From NCBI GenBank assembly GCA_030550075.1, contig JAUQQB010000182.1, forward strand, positions 1 through 6,100: 6,100 bases of DNA, in the 5' to 3' direction. The notes beneath the pieces are model-generated. The model was not told where the DNA came from, did not search any database, and saw only the letters and a list, made by a program, of their open reading frames with translations. This DNA comes from Chloroflexota bacterium. Its GTDB lineage: Bacteria > Chloroflexota > Anaerolineae > Thermoflexales > Thermoflexaceae. Shown here piece after piece: positions 1 through 6,100 of this stretch. A program made the position numbers and the translations under genes. Numbering within the stretch: the stretch's first letter is position 1; each line of letters begins with the position of its first letter.

Positions 1-15
1 GGCCCTTTGGGCCGT

Positions 16-41
16 GGGGAGGGGGGAGAAGGGGGGTGGGG
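16..41 (+). other. G-run tract, possible G-quadruplex
   Basis: Four guanine runs of 4, 6, 6 and 4 bases (16-19, 21-26, 31-36, 38-41) are separated by loops of A, AGAA and T. This satisfies the usual four-run quadruplex pattern with very short loops. A perfect palindrome GGCCCTTTGGGCC (1-13) lies just to its left. No gene overlaps it. Its role depends on what lies beyond the left edge. Confidence 0.6.
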
Positions 42-89
42 CCATTCCGTTCCACCCTTAGAGCTTTCAACTGCGTAACTCCTAACCCT

Positions 90-124
90 GAAAGAAGGCG
101 AGGCCGCTTTGGGCGACCTCGCCT
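90..124 (-). terminator. Probable intrinsic terminator downstream of fumC
   Basis: On the minus strand AGGCGAGG (117-124) pairs with CCTCGCCT (96-103), an 8-bp GC-rich stem that continues by three more pairs after one mismatch around a short loop. It is followed at once by TCTTTC, a modest T-rich stretch. It lies about 190 bases beyond the fumC stop and is the best terminator candidate there. The T tract is short, so confidence is moderate. Confidence 0.55.
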
Positions 125-137
125 CCGATTCCAGGAC

Positions 138-183
138 GATCAAAGGCGGGTGGGACAACTTGGAGATCCACCCGCCTTTGATC
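138..183. repeat. Perfect 16-bp inverted repeat, 14-base loop
   Basis: GATCAAAGGCGGGTGG (138-153) is exactly complementary to 168-183. It lies in the noncoding stretch after fumC, next to the probable terminator hairpin at 96-124. Neither strand has a long T-run after the stem, although each arm ends in a CAAAG/CTTTG step. It may be a terminator reading either way, a 3'-end stabilising structure, or an operator-like palindrome for a gene beyond the left edge. Confidence 0.7.
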
Positions 184-198
184 CGCCGGTGACTTCTA

Positions 199-214
199 CT
201 CTCCACAAGGAGAG
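199..214. repeat. Short hairpin, 6-bp arms with a 4-base loop
   Basis: CTCTCC (199-204) pairs with GGAGAG (209-214) around ACAA (TTGT on the minus strand). It is the nearest of three consecutive inverted repeats downstream of fumC. By itself it could be chance; its interest lies in the cluster. Confidence 0.4.
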
Positions 215-311
215 GACCTTCCCACCGTGCCGGCAAAGGATGCTCCGGGCAGCCGGTCATGCGCCGAGGAAACACGCCAGACCCTTTCAGGCCCTCTACC
301 CAACTGGACGG

Positions 312-1727
312 CTACCCGCCCCCGGACATCCCAGCCACGAAGCCGCCCTCCGTCATTTTCCGCACATCCAGGACCTCGTTCAGCTTCTCCGCCGGCAGGA
401 GGCCCATCTCCAGGACCACGTCCCGGATGGTCCGGTTCTCCGCCATCGCCCGCTTCACCACCTCCGCGGCCCGGTCATAGCCGATGTAGGGTGTGAGCGC
501 GGTGGCCAGGATTGCGTTCTTGTGGACCAGCGTCTCCATATGTTCGCGATTGGGCACGATGCCGCAGATGCACTTATCGGCCAGCACGGTCGCCGCGCTT
601 GCCAGGATATGGATGGATTGGAGCAAATTATGGGCGATCACCGGCAGAGCCACATTGAGCTCAAAGTTCCCTGAGGCGCCGGCCATGTTGATCACCACAT
701 CGTCACCCATCACCTGCATGCAGACCATGATCACCGCCTCAGGGATCACCGGGTTGATCTTACCGGGCATGATGGAGGACCCGGGCTGTAGAGCGGGGAG
801 CCGGATATCGGCCAGGCCGGCCTGTGGGCCGGAGTTCATCCAGCGCAGATCGTTGGCGATCTTATACAGCGAAACGGCCACTGTCTTCAGCTGGCCGCTC
901 AGCTCCACCGCCGCGTCCTGGGCCGCCTGGGCTTCAAAGTGATTTTCCGCTTCCCGGAACGGCAACCCGGTCTCCTCGCTCAGGGCCGCGGCGATCCGCC
1001 GACCGAACTCCGGATGGGTGTTGATCCCGGTGCCCACCGCCGTCCCCCCCAGGGCCAGCTCCGCCAGATGCGGCAGTGCCGACTCGATCCGGCGGATCCC
1101 ATGTTCGACCTGGCTGGCATAGCCGGAGAACTCCTGGCCCAGACGCACTGGCATGGCATCCATCAGGTGGGTGCGGCCGGTCTTCACGATATCATCGAAC
1201 TCGCGCGCCTTATCGAGGAGTACCTCGTGGAGATGGCGCAGGGCCGGGAGCAGCCGTTCATGCACCGCCAGATAGGCCGAGATATGGATGGTTGCCGGAA
1301 TCACATCGTTGGAGGACTGGCCCAGGTTCACATGGTCATTGGGATGGATCTCCTTGGAGCCGATCGCGCCGCCCAGGATCTGGATGGCCCGGTTGGCGAT
1401 CACCTCGTTTGCGTTCATGTTCGTCGAGGTTCCCGACCCGGTCTGGAAGATGTCCAACGGGAAGTGATCATCCAGCTTCCCCTCAATAACCTCCCGGGCC
1501 GCCTGCATGATCACGTTCGCCCGTCGCTCGTCCAGCAGGCCCAGGTCCCGGTTGACTTTCGCGGCGCAATACTTGATCAGGCCCATGGCACGGATGAAAT
1601 CCCGGTGGAACCGAATCCCGCTGATCGGGAAGTTCTCGATCGCTCGCTGGGTCTGAGCCCCCCAGAGCGCATGGGCCGGGACCCGCACTTCCCCCAAGGA
1701 ATCCCGCTCGATTCGGAACGCCTCCAT
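312..1727 (-). CDS. fumC: Class II fumarate hydratase (fumarase C)
   Basis: The 471-residue product matches class II fumarase, the iron-independent cytoplasmic homotetramer that interconverts fumarate and L-malate in the TCA cycle. Visible hallmarks are LWGAQTQRA near residue 21, TGSGT..NMN (96-105), HPNDHVN (128-134), GQSSND (136-141), GRTHLMDA with the catalytic histidine H187 (184-191), and the superfamily signature GSSIMPGKIN (316-325), whose second serine S318 is the expected catalytic base. Length is normal for the family (about 460-470). LWGAQTQRA, GRTHLMDA and IGYD favour fumarase over aspartate ammonia-lyase, the nearest alternative. The frame stays open upstream to 1883, but the ATG at 1727 is chosen because GAGGAGG lies 5 bases before it and the family's N-terminal RIERDSLGEVRVPA follows at once; the 52 extra residues would read through a palindrome. 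The stop is TAG. It may be read through from the upstream HNH/DUF2905 genes or have its own promoter in the 180-base gap; no clear promoter is seen. Confidence 0.96.
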   Translation of the reverse strand: MEAFRIERDSLGEVRVPAHALWGAQTQRAIENFPISGIRFHRDFIRAMGLIKYCAAKVNRDLGLLDERRANVIMQAAREVIEGKLDDHFPLDIFQTGSGTSTNMNANEVIANRAIQILGGAIGSKEIHPNDHVNLGQSSNDVIPATIHISAYLAVHERLLPALRHLHEVLLDKAREFDDIVKTGRTHLMDAMPVRLGQEFSGYASQVEHGIRRIESALPHLAELALGGTAVGTGINTHPEFGRRIAAALSEETGLPFREAENHFEAQAAQDAAVELSGQLKTVAVSLYKIANDLRWMNSGPQAGLADIRLPALQPGSSIMPGKINPVIPEAVIMVCMQVMGDDVVINMAGASGNFELNVALPVIAHNLLQSIHILASAATVLADKCICGIVPNREHMETLVHKNAILATALTPYIGYDRAAEVVKRAMAENRTIRDVVLEMGLLPAEKLNEVLDVRKMTEGGFVAGMSGGG

Positions 1728-1732
1728 GGCAG

Positions 1733-1739
1733 CCTCCTC
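1733..1739 (-). promoter_or_regulatory. Ribosome binding site that fixes the fumC start
   Basis: The minus strand reads GAGGAGG, then CTGCC, then ATG. This near-perfect Shine-Dalgarno sequence at 5-base spacing decides in favour of the ATG at 1727 over the longer open frame that begins at 1883. Confidence 0.85.
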
Positions 1740-1820
1740 ATAGGTGGATCGCGCCACCGCCGCCCCTGGTCCCGGAATAAGGATGTCCCCTCGCCCTAAA
1801 ACCGATAGGAATCGAAAGGT

Positions 1821-1862
1821 TTCCCCCGTGGGGGCGAAACATTTTTCGCCCCTACGGGGGAA
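1821..1862. repeat. Intergenic palindrome, 19-bp arms, 4-base loop
   Basis: The left arm TTCCCCCGTGGGGGCGAAA (1821-1839) pairs with 1844-1862 around the loop CATT. The only imperfection is at 1830/1853, a G-T pair on the plus strand and C-A on the minus strand. It lies between the DUF2905 gene and fumC. No T-run follows on either strand, so it does not look like an intrinsic terminator. The core GTAGGGGCGAA / TTCGCCCCTAC resembles dispersed palindromes I recall from Chloroflexota and similar genomes; whether it is repeated in this genome cannot be seen from the window. In a read-through transcript it would form a strong hairpin about 95 bases ahead of the fumC start. Confidence 0.85.
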
Positions 1863-1907
1863 GGGATCGTCCAGTTTGTCCAAAGCCCGACGACATGTTG
1901 CGTTGGG

Positions 1908-2135
1908 TTAACGCCAGAATCGAAACACCAGATTCAGCACCAAGGTAAGCAACAAGCTGAGCAAGATCGAGGTGGCCAGCGGGAAGAAGAACACGAAGTT
2001 CTCTTTCTGGATCAGGATGTCGCCAGGCAGGCGGCCGAGGCCCGGCACCCTACCGATTCGCATGAAAAATAGGCCGAAAGTTAGAAAGAACAACCCGATC
2101 AGGATGAACCAGCGCCCAAACTCCTGGAACGGCAT
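1908..2135 (-). CDS. Small DUF2905-family membrane protein
   Basis: This 75-residue protein has two hydrophobic segments, about residues 8-27 and 52-71, joined by the glycine-rich loop GRVPGLGRLPGDI (28-40). That layout and loop, with a following charged stretch and FPL, are characteristic of the DUF2905 family, small two-helix inner-membrane proteins of unknown function. A longer start at 2177 exists, but the ATG at 2135 is preferred: it has a strong GAGGAGGAG 7 bases upstream, and the longer form would overlap the HNH gene and add a non-hydrophobic stretch unlike the family. The gene follows the HNH gene by 14 bases, so the two are very likely cotranscribed and perhaps translationally coupled. 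The stop is TAA. No enzymatic residues are visible and no function should be assigned. Confidence 0.88.
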   Translation of the reverse strand: MPFQEFGRWFILIGLFFLTFGLFFMRIGRVPGLGRLPGDILIQKENFVFFFPLATSILLSLLLTLVLNLVFRFWR

Positions 2136-2142
2136 TTCAACG

Positions 2143-2151
2143 CTCCTCCTC
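2143..2151 (-). promoter_or_regulatory. DUF2905 ribosome binding site overlapping the HNH stop codon
   Basis: The minus strand reads GAGGAGGAG followed by 7 bases and ATG at 2135. The motif shares bases with the TGA stop of the HNH gene (2150-2152), so ribosomes finishing HNH translation arrive on the initiation site of the next gene. This supports coupling and selects the 2135 start. Confidence 0.8.
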
Positions 2152-2689
2152 ACCATCCTTCCAGATATTTCCGCCACTCCGCGTAATCCCGAAGGTAGGA
2201 GCCGAAAAGATAACGGATGGTGGGGACAGGCTCAAACGGCTGACGCAGGAGAGCCATATGAGCTTCGGCCGGCGTCCGGTTACCCTTGCGACGATTACAC
2301 GCCGGACAGGCCGCCACCAGGTTTTCCCAGCTATGCTTCCCGCCCCGATGGCGTGGGATCACGTGATCCACCGTCAGGTAGAGAGAGGAGCGCCCGCAAT
2401 ATTGACAGGTATACTGGTCCCGCCTCAAGATCTCCCGCTTGGTCAGGCGCAACCGGCGGGGCGGTCGCCGCACTACATAGCGCAACCGGATTACGGAAGG
2501 ACACGGGAAAACCCGAGAAGGAGTGCGCACTTCGCCCCGGCCGTTCTCCAGGATCTCCGCTTTCCCGTTAAGCACCAGAGCAATCGCCCGGCGGAGAGGG
2601 CAGACATTCAGAGGCTCGAAGTTGGCGTTCAGCACCAACACCGGCGCCTGAAGCAGGGATGGGGATCCGAACCTCCTTGAAACCTCCAT
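2150..2689 (-). CDS. HNH endonuclease family protein
   Basis: The 179-residue product carries a C-terminal HNH nuclease (beta-beta-alpha-metal) domain. The zinc-binding cysteines are C95 and C98 in the first CxxC and C128 and C131 in the second. Between them are the catalytic DHV (D108, H109), HRGG, and WENLV with N123. The last position of the triad appears to be N132 in CNRRKGN, an HNN arrangement common in this group. The N-terminal part (about 15-60), with VLVLNANFEPLNVCPLRRA, is a conserved extension of a broad chromosomal HNH family in Chloroflexota, cyanobacteria and actinobacteria whose role is unknown. It likely binds and nicks or cuts DNA; the substrate cannot be told. The ATG at 2689 has AGGAAGG 7 bases upstream. 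There is no adjacent methyltransferase or intron, so neither a restriction system nor a homing role is supported. It heads a two-gene unit with the DUF2905 gene. Confidence 0.92.
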   Translation of the reverse strand: MEVSRRFGSPSLLQAPVLVLNANFEPLNVCPLRRAIALVLNGKAEILENGRGEVRTPSRVFPCPSVIRLRYVVRRPPRRLRLTKREILRRDQYTCQYCGRSSLYLTVDHVIPRHRGGKHSWENLVAACPACNRRKGNRTPAEAHMALLRQPFEPVPTIRYLFGSYLRDYAEWRKYLEGW

Positions 2690-2696
2690 GGCAGAA

Positions 2697-2703
2697 CCTT
2701 CCT
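2697..2703 (-). promoter_or_regulatory. HNH gene ribosome binding site
   Basis: AGGAAGG on the minus strand, 7 bases before the ATG at 2689, supports that start over internal ones. Confidence 0.7.
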
Positions 2704-2877
2704 GGAAAAATTCCTCTTAGAAGAAAAGCCCTGGGTCGAATAAAAGAGATAGGATTTACGCACTTGGCCTCTATTCAAAGAGAGTTAAAGAGCCCCTCTC
2801 CTGGTTAATGGGAGACGAAAAGCAGCTGGGTGACTCCTAAGAGAAACCGGATGGATGCTGATCCGTTTTCTAACCTC

Positions 2878-2906
2878 ATTATAAATAAGGCGCAGAGAAT
2901 TCGCCA
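2878..2906 (-). promoter_or_regulatory. Candidate sigma-70-type promoter for the HNH/DUF2905 genes
   Basis: On the minus strand a perfect TATAAT (2878-2883) lies 17 bases downstream of TGGCGA (2901-2906), which matches TTGACA at only three of six positions. It sits in an AT-richer gap after the deaminase stop codon and points at the HNH gene. Transcription would begin near 2871 and give an untranslated leader of about 180 bases. The -10 box is convincing but the -35 box is weak. Confidence 0.45.
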
Positions 2907-2927
2907 GTGTGGGGGAGGAACGCTGGA

Positions 2928-2943
2928 TCAGCCCCGAAGCTGA
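2928..2943 (-). terminator. Small hairpin directly after the deaminase stop
   Basis: TCAGC and GCTGA form a 5-bp stem around the loop TTCGGG on the minus strand, one base after the stop codon of the deaminase gene. There is no T-run behind it, so as a terminator it would be weak; it could equally be chance. Confidence 0.25.
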
Positions 2944-2944
2944 C

Positions 2945-4108
2945 TCAATCCCGGGCTTCACTCCCCCCTTCAAGGCGCCAGCTCTGTTCGATCGCCTGGA
3001 TTTCCTGCCGGAGACGCCGGGCCAGGATCTGACGTTCCTCCACGCTCAGAAAAGCAGCCTCCACCGCGTTCTCCAGGATCCGCAGTACATCCTTCCAGTG
3101 CAAACCCATCCCGGCCATTGCAAACAAGTACTCGTCCGTTAACGTAGTGTCGCTGATGCTGGGATCATCGGTGTTTAGTGTGACTTTCAGACCCAACCGA
3201 TAGAGATCAGGGAGGGGGTGATGATGGAAACCCGCAACCGCACCGGTCTGCAAATTGCTGGTCGGGCAGACCTCCAGAGGGATGTTCCGTTCATGAAGCA
3301 ACCGGAGGACATGGACATCATGGATGGCCTGGATTCCATGGCCAATGCGATGGGCACCCATCACCAGGATTGCGTGGCGGATGTTCGCCGGAGGGCCTAC
3401 CTCTCCGGCGTGAACCGTCAGGAGGAGCCCTTGCTCCCGGGCCCACCGAAAAACCGGAACCAAATCCCCTACGGACTCATGGAGCTCATCCCCCGCCAGA
3501 TCCAGCGCCACCACGCCGTGAGAGCGATAAGCGACAGCCAGACGGGCAATCCGCCAGGCCGTTTCAGGGTTTTCCCCTCGCACGATGGTCAGTATCAAAC
3601 GAACCCAAATGTCGAACTCCTGCCGAGCCTGCTCTACACCCTCCAGAACCCACTCAGTGACCTCCTCCAGACGAAACCCCTGAGCCTGAGCGAGCGCCGC
3701 AGGGTTAAAACGAAGCTCCAGATAGCGGACGTGATCAAGAGCGGCATCGACAACCGCCTCATAAGCCATACGATGGATGGCCTCCTCGCTGGTATAGAAC
3801 AGACGAAGGAGCTGGAAACGGGAGAGGAAACGGTGGAAGTTCGCGGGCTCGCTGACCGTGAACCGAATAAGAGGCTCCAGCTCCATCGCCCCCAGGTCCA
3901 GTCTCAGATGGATCTGATGGCGACGAGCGATCTCCATCAGGGTGCTCAGGCGAAGAGAGCCTTCCAGATGCCGATGTAAATCGACTTTGGGGAGACGATG
4001 AAGAAGGGAGCGCCATGCCTGCGCTACCGGGCCGCGCCGGAGACGAATTCGCATGCGCTCCGGAAATTGCTCAATCGTTCTTGACCCCTTGTCCTCTTGA
4101 CCTCTCAC
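2945..4108 (-). CDS. add: Adenosine deaminase-family metal-dependent hydrolase
   Basis: The 387-residue product has all the metal and catalytic motifs of adenosine deaminase, which hydrolyses (deoxy)adenosine to (deoxy)inosine and ammonia in purine salvage. Zinc ligands H45 and H47 are in PKVDLHRHLEGS (40-51). LDLAGDE is at 202-208, HAGE at 233-236 with zinc ligand H233 and proton donor E236, GHG at 256-258 with catalytic H257, CPTSN at 281-285, and NTDDP at 312-316 with zinc ligand D314 and D315. No signal peptide or membrane segment is seen, so it should be cytoplasmic. The same family includes adenine deaminase and aminodeoxyfutalosine deaminase, so the exact substrate is uncertain. The start is ambiguous: the GTG at 4108 has GGAG 9 bases upstream, while the ATG at 4054 (369 residues) has GGAG only 3 bases upstream but gives a more usual short N-terminus. 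It lies 178 bases downstream of the kinase gene; the stop is TGA. Confidence 0.9.
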   Translation of the reverse strand: MRGQEDKGSRTIEQFPERMRIRLRRGPVAQAWRSLLHRLPKVDLHRHLEGSLRLSTLMEIARRHQIHLRLDLGAMELEPLIRFTVSEPANFHRFLSRFQLLRLFYTSEEAIHRMAYEAVVDAALDHVRYLELRFNPAALAQAQGFRLEEVTEWVLEGVEQARQEFDIWVRLILTIVRGENPETAWRIARLAVAYRSHGVVALDLAGDELHESVGDLVPVFRWAREQGLLLTVHAGEVGPPANIRHAILVMGAHRIGHGIQAIHDVHVLRLLHERNIPLEVCPTSNLQTGAVAGFHHHPLPDLYRLGLKVTLNTDDPSISDTTLTDEYLFAMAGMGLHWKDVLRILENAVEAAFLSVEERQILARRLRQEIQAIEQSWRLEGGSEARD

Positions 4109-4286
4109 TGTCCTAAGCTCCGGATCCTCTAAGCGGGTTTACGAAAAGTCGGTTTTCTATCCAGAGGGCGAAATGGACCTCTTCTCTCCTCTCCCCCACC
4201 CCTGATGGTCTCACCACGCTTCTCAACAATCCCTGAAGGAATCGAACGCCTTCTAAACTGGCGCGACGAACAGAGAGGAATCCAGG

Positions 4287-6100
4287 CTACGGTTCGCCGA
4301 AGAGAAACTCTAACAATTCATCAGGGGCTGCGGTCGGCGGCTTGGGGATGGTGAAATAGAAAGTGCTTCCCTTCCCCAGCTCGCTCTCCGCCCAGACTCG
4401 GCCGCCATGGGCCTCTACGATCCGCTTGACGATCGCCAGGCCCAATCCCATCCCCCCAAACCGTCGCTTTGTTGATCCATCCACCTGATAAAACCGATCG
4501 AAGATACGCTCCAGTTTATCCGGCGGGATCCCGATGCCGGTATCCTGAACAGACACCTGGACGTGGTCCTCCAGGTCCTGAACGCGAACCGTGATACGTC
4601 CCCCGGTGGGGCTGAACTTCACGGCGTTATGCAGCAAATTATCCAGGACCTGGGAAAGCCGCTCTCGATCCCCCCAGACTGTCACCGGCTCGCCAGGGTC
4701 CTCGATGACGAACTCCAGGTCGGCCTGGGAGACAGTGAGCTGGAAGCTCTGGACAGAGATGCGGGCCAGGGTTACGATATCCACTCCCTCAAAATTGAGC
4801 GTCCCTCGCTCGATTCGCTGGAGAGTGACGATATCCCCAACCAGCCGGCTCAGCAGGTTAGTTTTCTCCGCGATGATCTCCACCGCCTCTCGCTGCGCTT
4901 CTGTTAAGGGCCCCATCGAGCCATCCAGGAGGAGATCCACATATCCCTTGATGAAGGTCAGGGGGGTTCGCAATTCATGAGAGACGTTCTGCACGATTTC
5001 ATCTTTCAGACGATCGGCCTCCTGTAGCTCTTCGTAAGCCCGGCGCAGCTCCTCCGCATGCGCCTTCAACTCGTAGAATAGGCGGGCGTTCTCAATGGCG
5101 GCAGCCGCCTGCGTGGCCACAATGGTCAGCAGACGCTCATGCTCCGGCTGAAAGGCATTGGGGATCTCATGGTCCACCGAAAGAGCCCCGATCACCCGAT
5201 CGCCGACCATCAGCGGGACACACATGAGAGAGCGGACCGAAGGGTCAAACACCACAAAGCGGGGATCCTGCGTGGTATCCGGGACATAAATCGGGTGCTT
5301 CTGCTGGACAACCTGGCCGGCGATCCCCTCGCCGATCCGGAGGCGGGCCTCCTGCCGCCAGCGGTCCTTGACCCCGGCGGCGGCCCGGATCTCCAATAGT
5401 TCCGTGCGGGGGTTCAGCAACATAATGTTCGCCGCCCGACAATGCAGGACCTCCCGCAGGGTCACCACCACTGAATCCAGCAGGACCCCCAGATCCAGAG
5501 TGGTGCTCATGCGACGGGCGAATTCATAAAGGGTGGTGACCTCCCGCAGGCGCTGGGTCGTCTCACGGTAGAGGCGGGCGTTCTCCAGGATCACCGCCAG
5601 ATGGCCCGCCAGGGTGGTCATCAGGCGCAGGTCCTCTTCCGTGAATGCGTCCAGGCGTGGGCTTTCCGCGTTGAGCACGCCGATGACTCGATCCCCGATC
5701 TTCATCGGGACATCCAGCTCGGAACGGGTGCCCGGTTCTGCCTCCAGATAATCCGGATCCTGGGTGACATCGGGGACCAGGGCGGGGATCCCCGTTCGGG
5801 CCACCCGGCCGGTGATCCCCCGGTGGATCGTGAGGGGAACAGAAATTGCCTGCTCGGAGAACCCGTAATGCCCGTAGCTCTGGAGGCGACCGGTTTCCTC
5901 CTCCAGCAGCAAGCATTCCACCGCTTCGAAGCCCAGCGTTCGCTGGATAGCGAGGAGGGCCTGGCGGATCACACGCTCGGGATCCAGCGTGGCTGTCGCT
6001 GCCGCGATCACCTCATAAAGGATGCTCAGCTCATTGAGCCGACGGCGCACCTGATGGAAAAGCCGCGCGTTCTCCAGGGCGATCGCCAGCTGCCCGGCCA
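4287..6100 (-). CDS. Multi-GAF sensor histidine kinase, 5' end beyond the window
   Basis: This is a sensor kinase that autophosphorylates on histidine and would pass phosphate to an unseen response regulator. The frame is open to the right edge and starts outside the window: codons 6051-6098 read AGQLAIALENARLFHQ, the closing helix of an earlier GAF domain. Numbering from the codon at 6050, GAF domains span about 8-160 and 172-323, each with a VPD.TQDP segment and a GDRVIG strand. A predicted coiled linker (about 325-350) leads to the HisKA H-box VSHELRTP with phospho-acceptor H358. The catalytic domain follows: N-box NLLHNAVKFSP (471-481), G1 DTGIGIPP (503-510), F-box FDRF (517-520) and G2 GGMGLGLAIV (532-541). 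All key kinase residues are present. No membrane segment or receiver domain is visible, so the part shown looks cytoplasmic. A short acidic tail (about 575-587) follows the ATPase domain. GAF ligands cannot be inferred. The stop is TAG. Confidence 0.95.
   Translation of the reverse strand, partial: AGQLAIALENARLFHQVRRRLNELSILYEVIAAATATLDPERVIRQALLAIQRTLGFEAVECLLLEEETGRLQSYGHYGFSEQAISVPLTIHRGITGRVARTGIPALVPDVTQDPDYLEAEPGTRSELDVPMKIGDRVIGVLNAESPRLDAFTEEDLRLMTTLAGHLAVILENARLYRETTQRLREVTTLYEFARRMSTTLDLGVLLDSVVVTLREVLHCRAANIMLLNPRTELLEIRAAAGVKDRWRQEARLRIGEGIAGQVVQQKHPIYVPDTTQDPRFVVFDPSVRSLMCVPLMVGDRVIGALSVDHEIPNAFQPEHERLLTIVATQAAAAIENARLFYELKAHAEELRRAYEELQEADRLKDEIVQNVSHELRTPLTFIKGYVDLLLDGSMGPLTEAQREAVEIIAEKTNLLSRLVGDIVTLQRIERGTLNFEGVDIVTLARISVQSFQLTVSQADLEFVIEDPGEPVTVWGDRERLSQVLDNLLHNAVKFSPTGGRITVRVQDLEDHVQVSVQDTGIGIPPDKLERIFDRFYQVDGSTKRRFGGMGLGLAIVKRIVEAHGGRVWAESELGKGSTFYFTIPKPPTAAPDELLEFLFGEP

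Larger units (their letters stand above)
1..311. other. Noncoding region downstream of fumC
   Basis: No open frame here has a family-like sequence or a ribosome binding site; the frames that cross it are antisense to fumC. It holds the G-run tract, three inverted repeats and the probable fumC terminator listed separately. The stretch 215-311, next to the fumC stop, shows only a short palindrome TGCCGGCA (228-235). Confidence 0.6.

Noticed and set aside
36..674. Plus-strand open frame of 212 codons at the left edge
   Set aside because: It crosses the G-run tract, three hairpins and the 3' end of fumC, and its product is rich in Arg, Pro and His with no family resemblance.
939..1799. Long plus-strand open frame of 286 codons
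   Set aside because: It lies wholly antisense to fumC and its upstream region, has no recognisable domain, and is expected as a shadow of GC-rich coding DNA.
1728..1883. N-terminal extension of FumC to the start at 1883
   Set aside because: It would translate the palindrome, has no family counterpart, and the ATG at 1727 has a near-perfect ribosome binding site.
2150..2689. HNH gene as part of a restriction or homing system
   Set aside because: There is no methyltransferase, specificity subunit, intron or intein signature nearby; the flanking genes are ordinary metabolic and signalling genes.
2785..2973. Minus-strand frame of 62 codons bridging the deaminase end and the intergenic gap
   Set aside because: It overlaps the deaminase end in another frame, reads through the candidate promoter, and has no good ribosome binding site or recognisable sequence.
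3218..3979. Plus-strand open frame of 253 codons
   Set aside because: It is antisense to the deaminase gene, which has every catalytic motif; the plus-strand product shows no domain.
4109..4286. Possible promoter or terminator between the kinase and deaminase genes
   Set aside because: I found only weak -10-like matches (for example TAGAAA) without a -35 partner, and no stable hairpin with a T-run.

Overview
The window carries five protein-coding genes, all on the minus strand. Reading in the direction of transcription (right to left) they are: a multi-GAF sensor histidine kinase (4287 to beyond 6100, 5' end off the window), an adenosine deaminase-family hydrolase (2945-4108), an HNH endonuclease (2150-2689), a small two-helix membrane protein of the DUF2905 type (1908-2135), and a class II fumarase, FumC (312-1727). 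I found no tRNA, rRNA, CRISPR array, transposase or phage gene.

The DNA is moderately GC-rich, with clean GGAGG-type ribosome binding sites in front of fumC, the DUF2905 gene and the HNH gene. The mix of a kinase with tandem GAF domains ending in LENARLY/LENARLF helices, this HNH family, DUF2905 and a GTAGGGGCGA-type intergenic palindrome resembles Chloroflexota (Anaerolineae or Thermoflexus-like). That assignment is an inference from memory of such genomes, not from a search; other GC-rich lineages are possible.

Region by region: 1-311 has no gene. It holds a G-run tract that could form a quadruplex at the left edge, and three inverted repeats after fumC, the last followed by a T-rich stretch and best read as the fumC terminator. 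The HNH and DUF2905 genes lie 14 bases apart, and the DUF2905 ribosome binding site overlaps the HNH stop codon, so they look translationally coupled. A 19-bp-arm palindrome sits in the 180-base gap between the DUF2905 gene and fumC. The AT-richer gap 2690-2944 contains a good -10 box for the HNH operon and implies a leader of about 180 bases. The gap 4109-4286 shows nothing convincing.

The genes do not form one obvious pathway: fumarase belongs to the TCA cycle, the deaminase to purine salvage, the kinase to signalling, and the HNH/DUF2905 pair has no known function. I see ordinary chromosomal housekeeping and signalling genes rather than a clear new system. The least explained parts are the HNH/DUF2905 pair and the intergenic inverted repeats.
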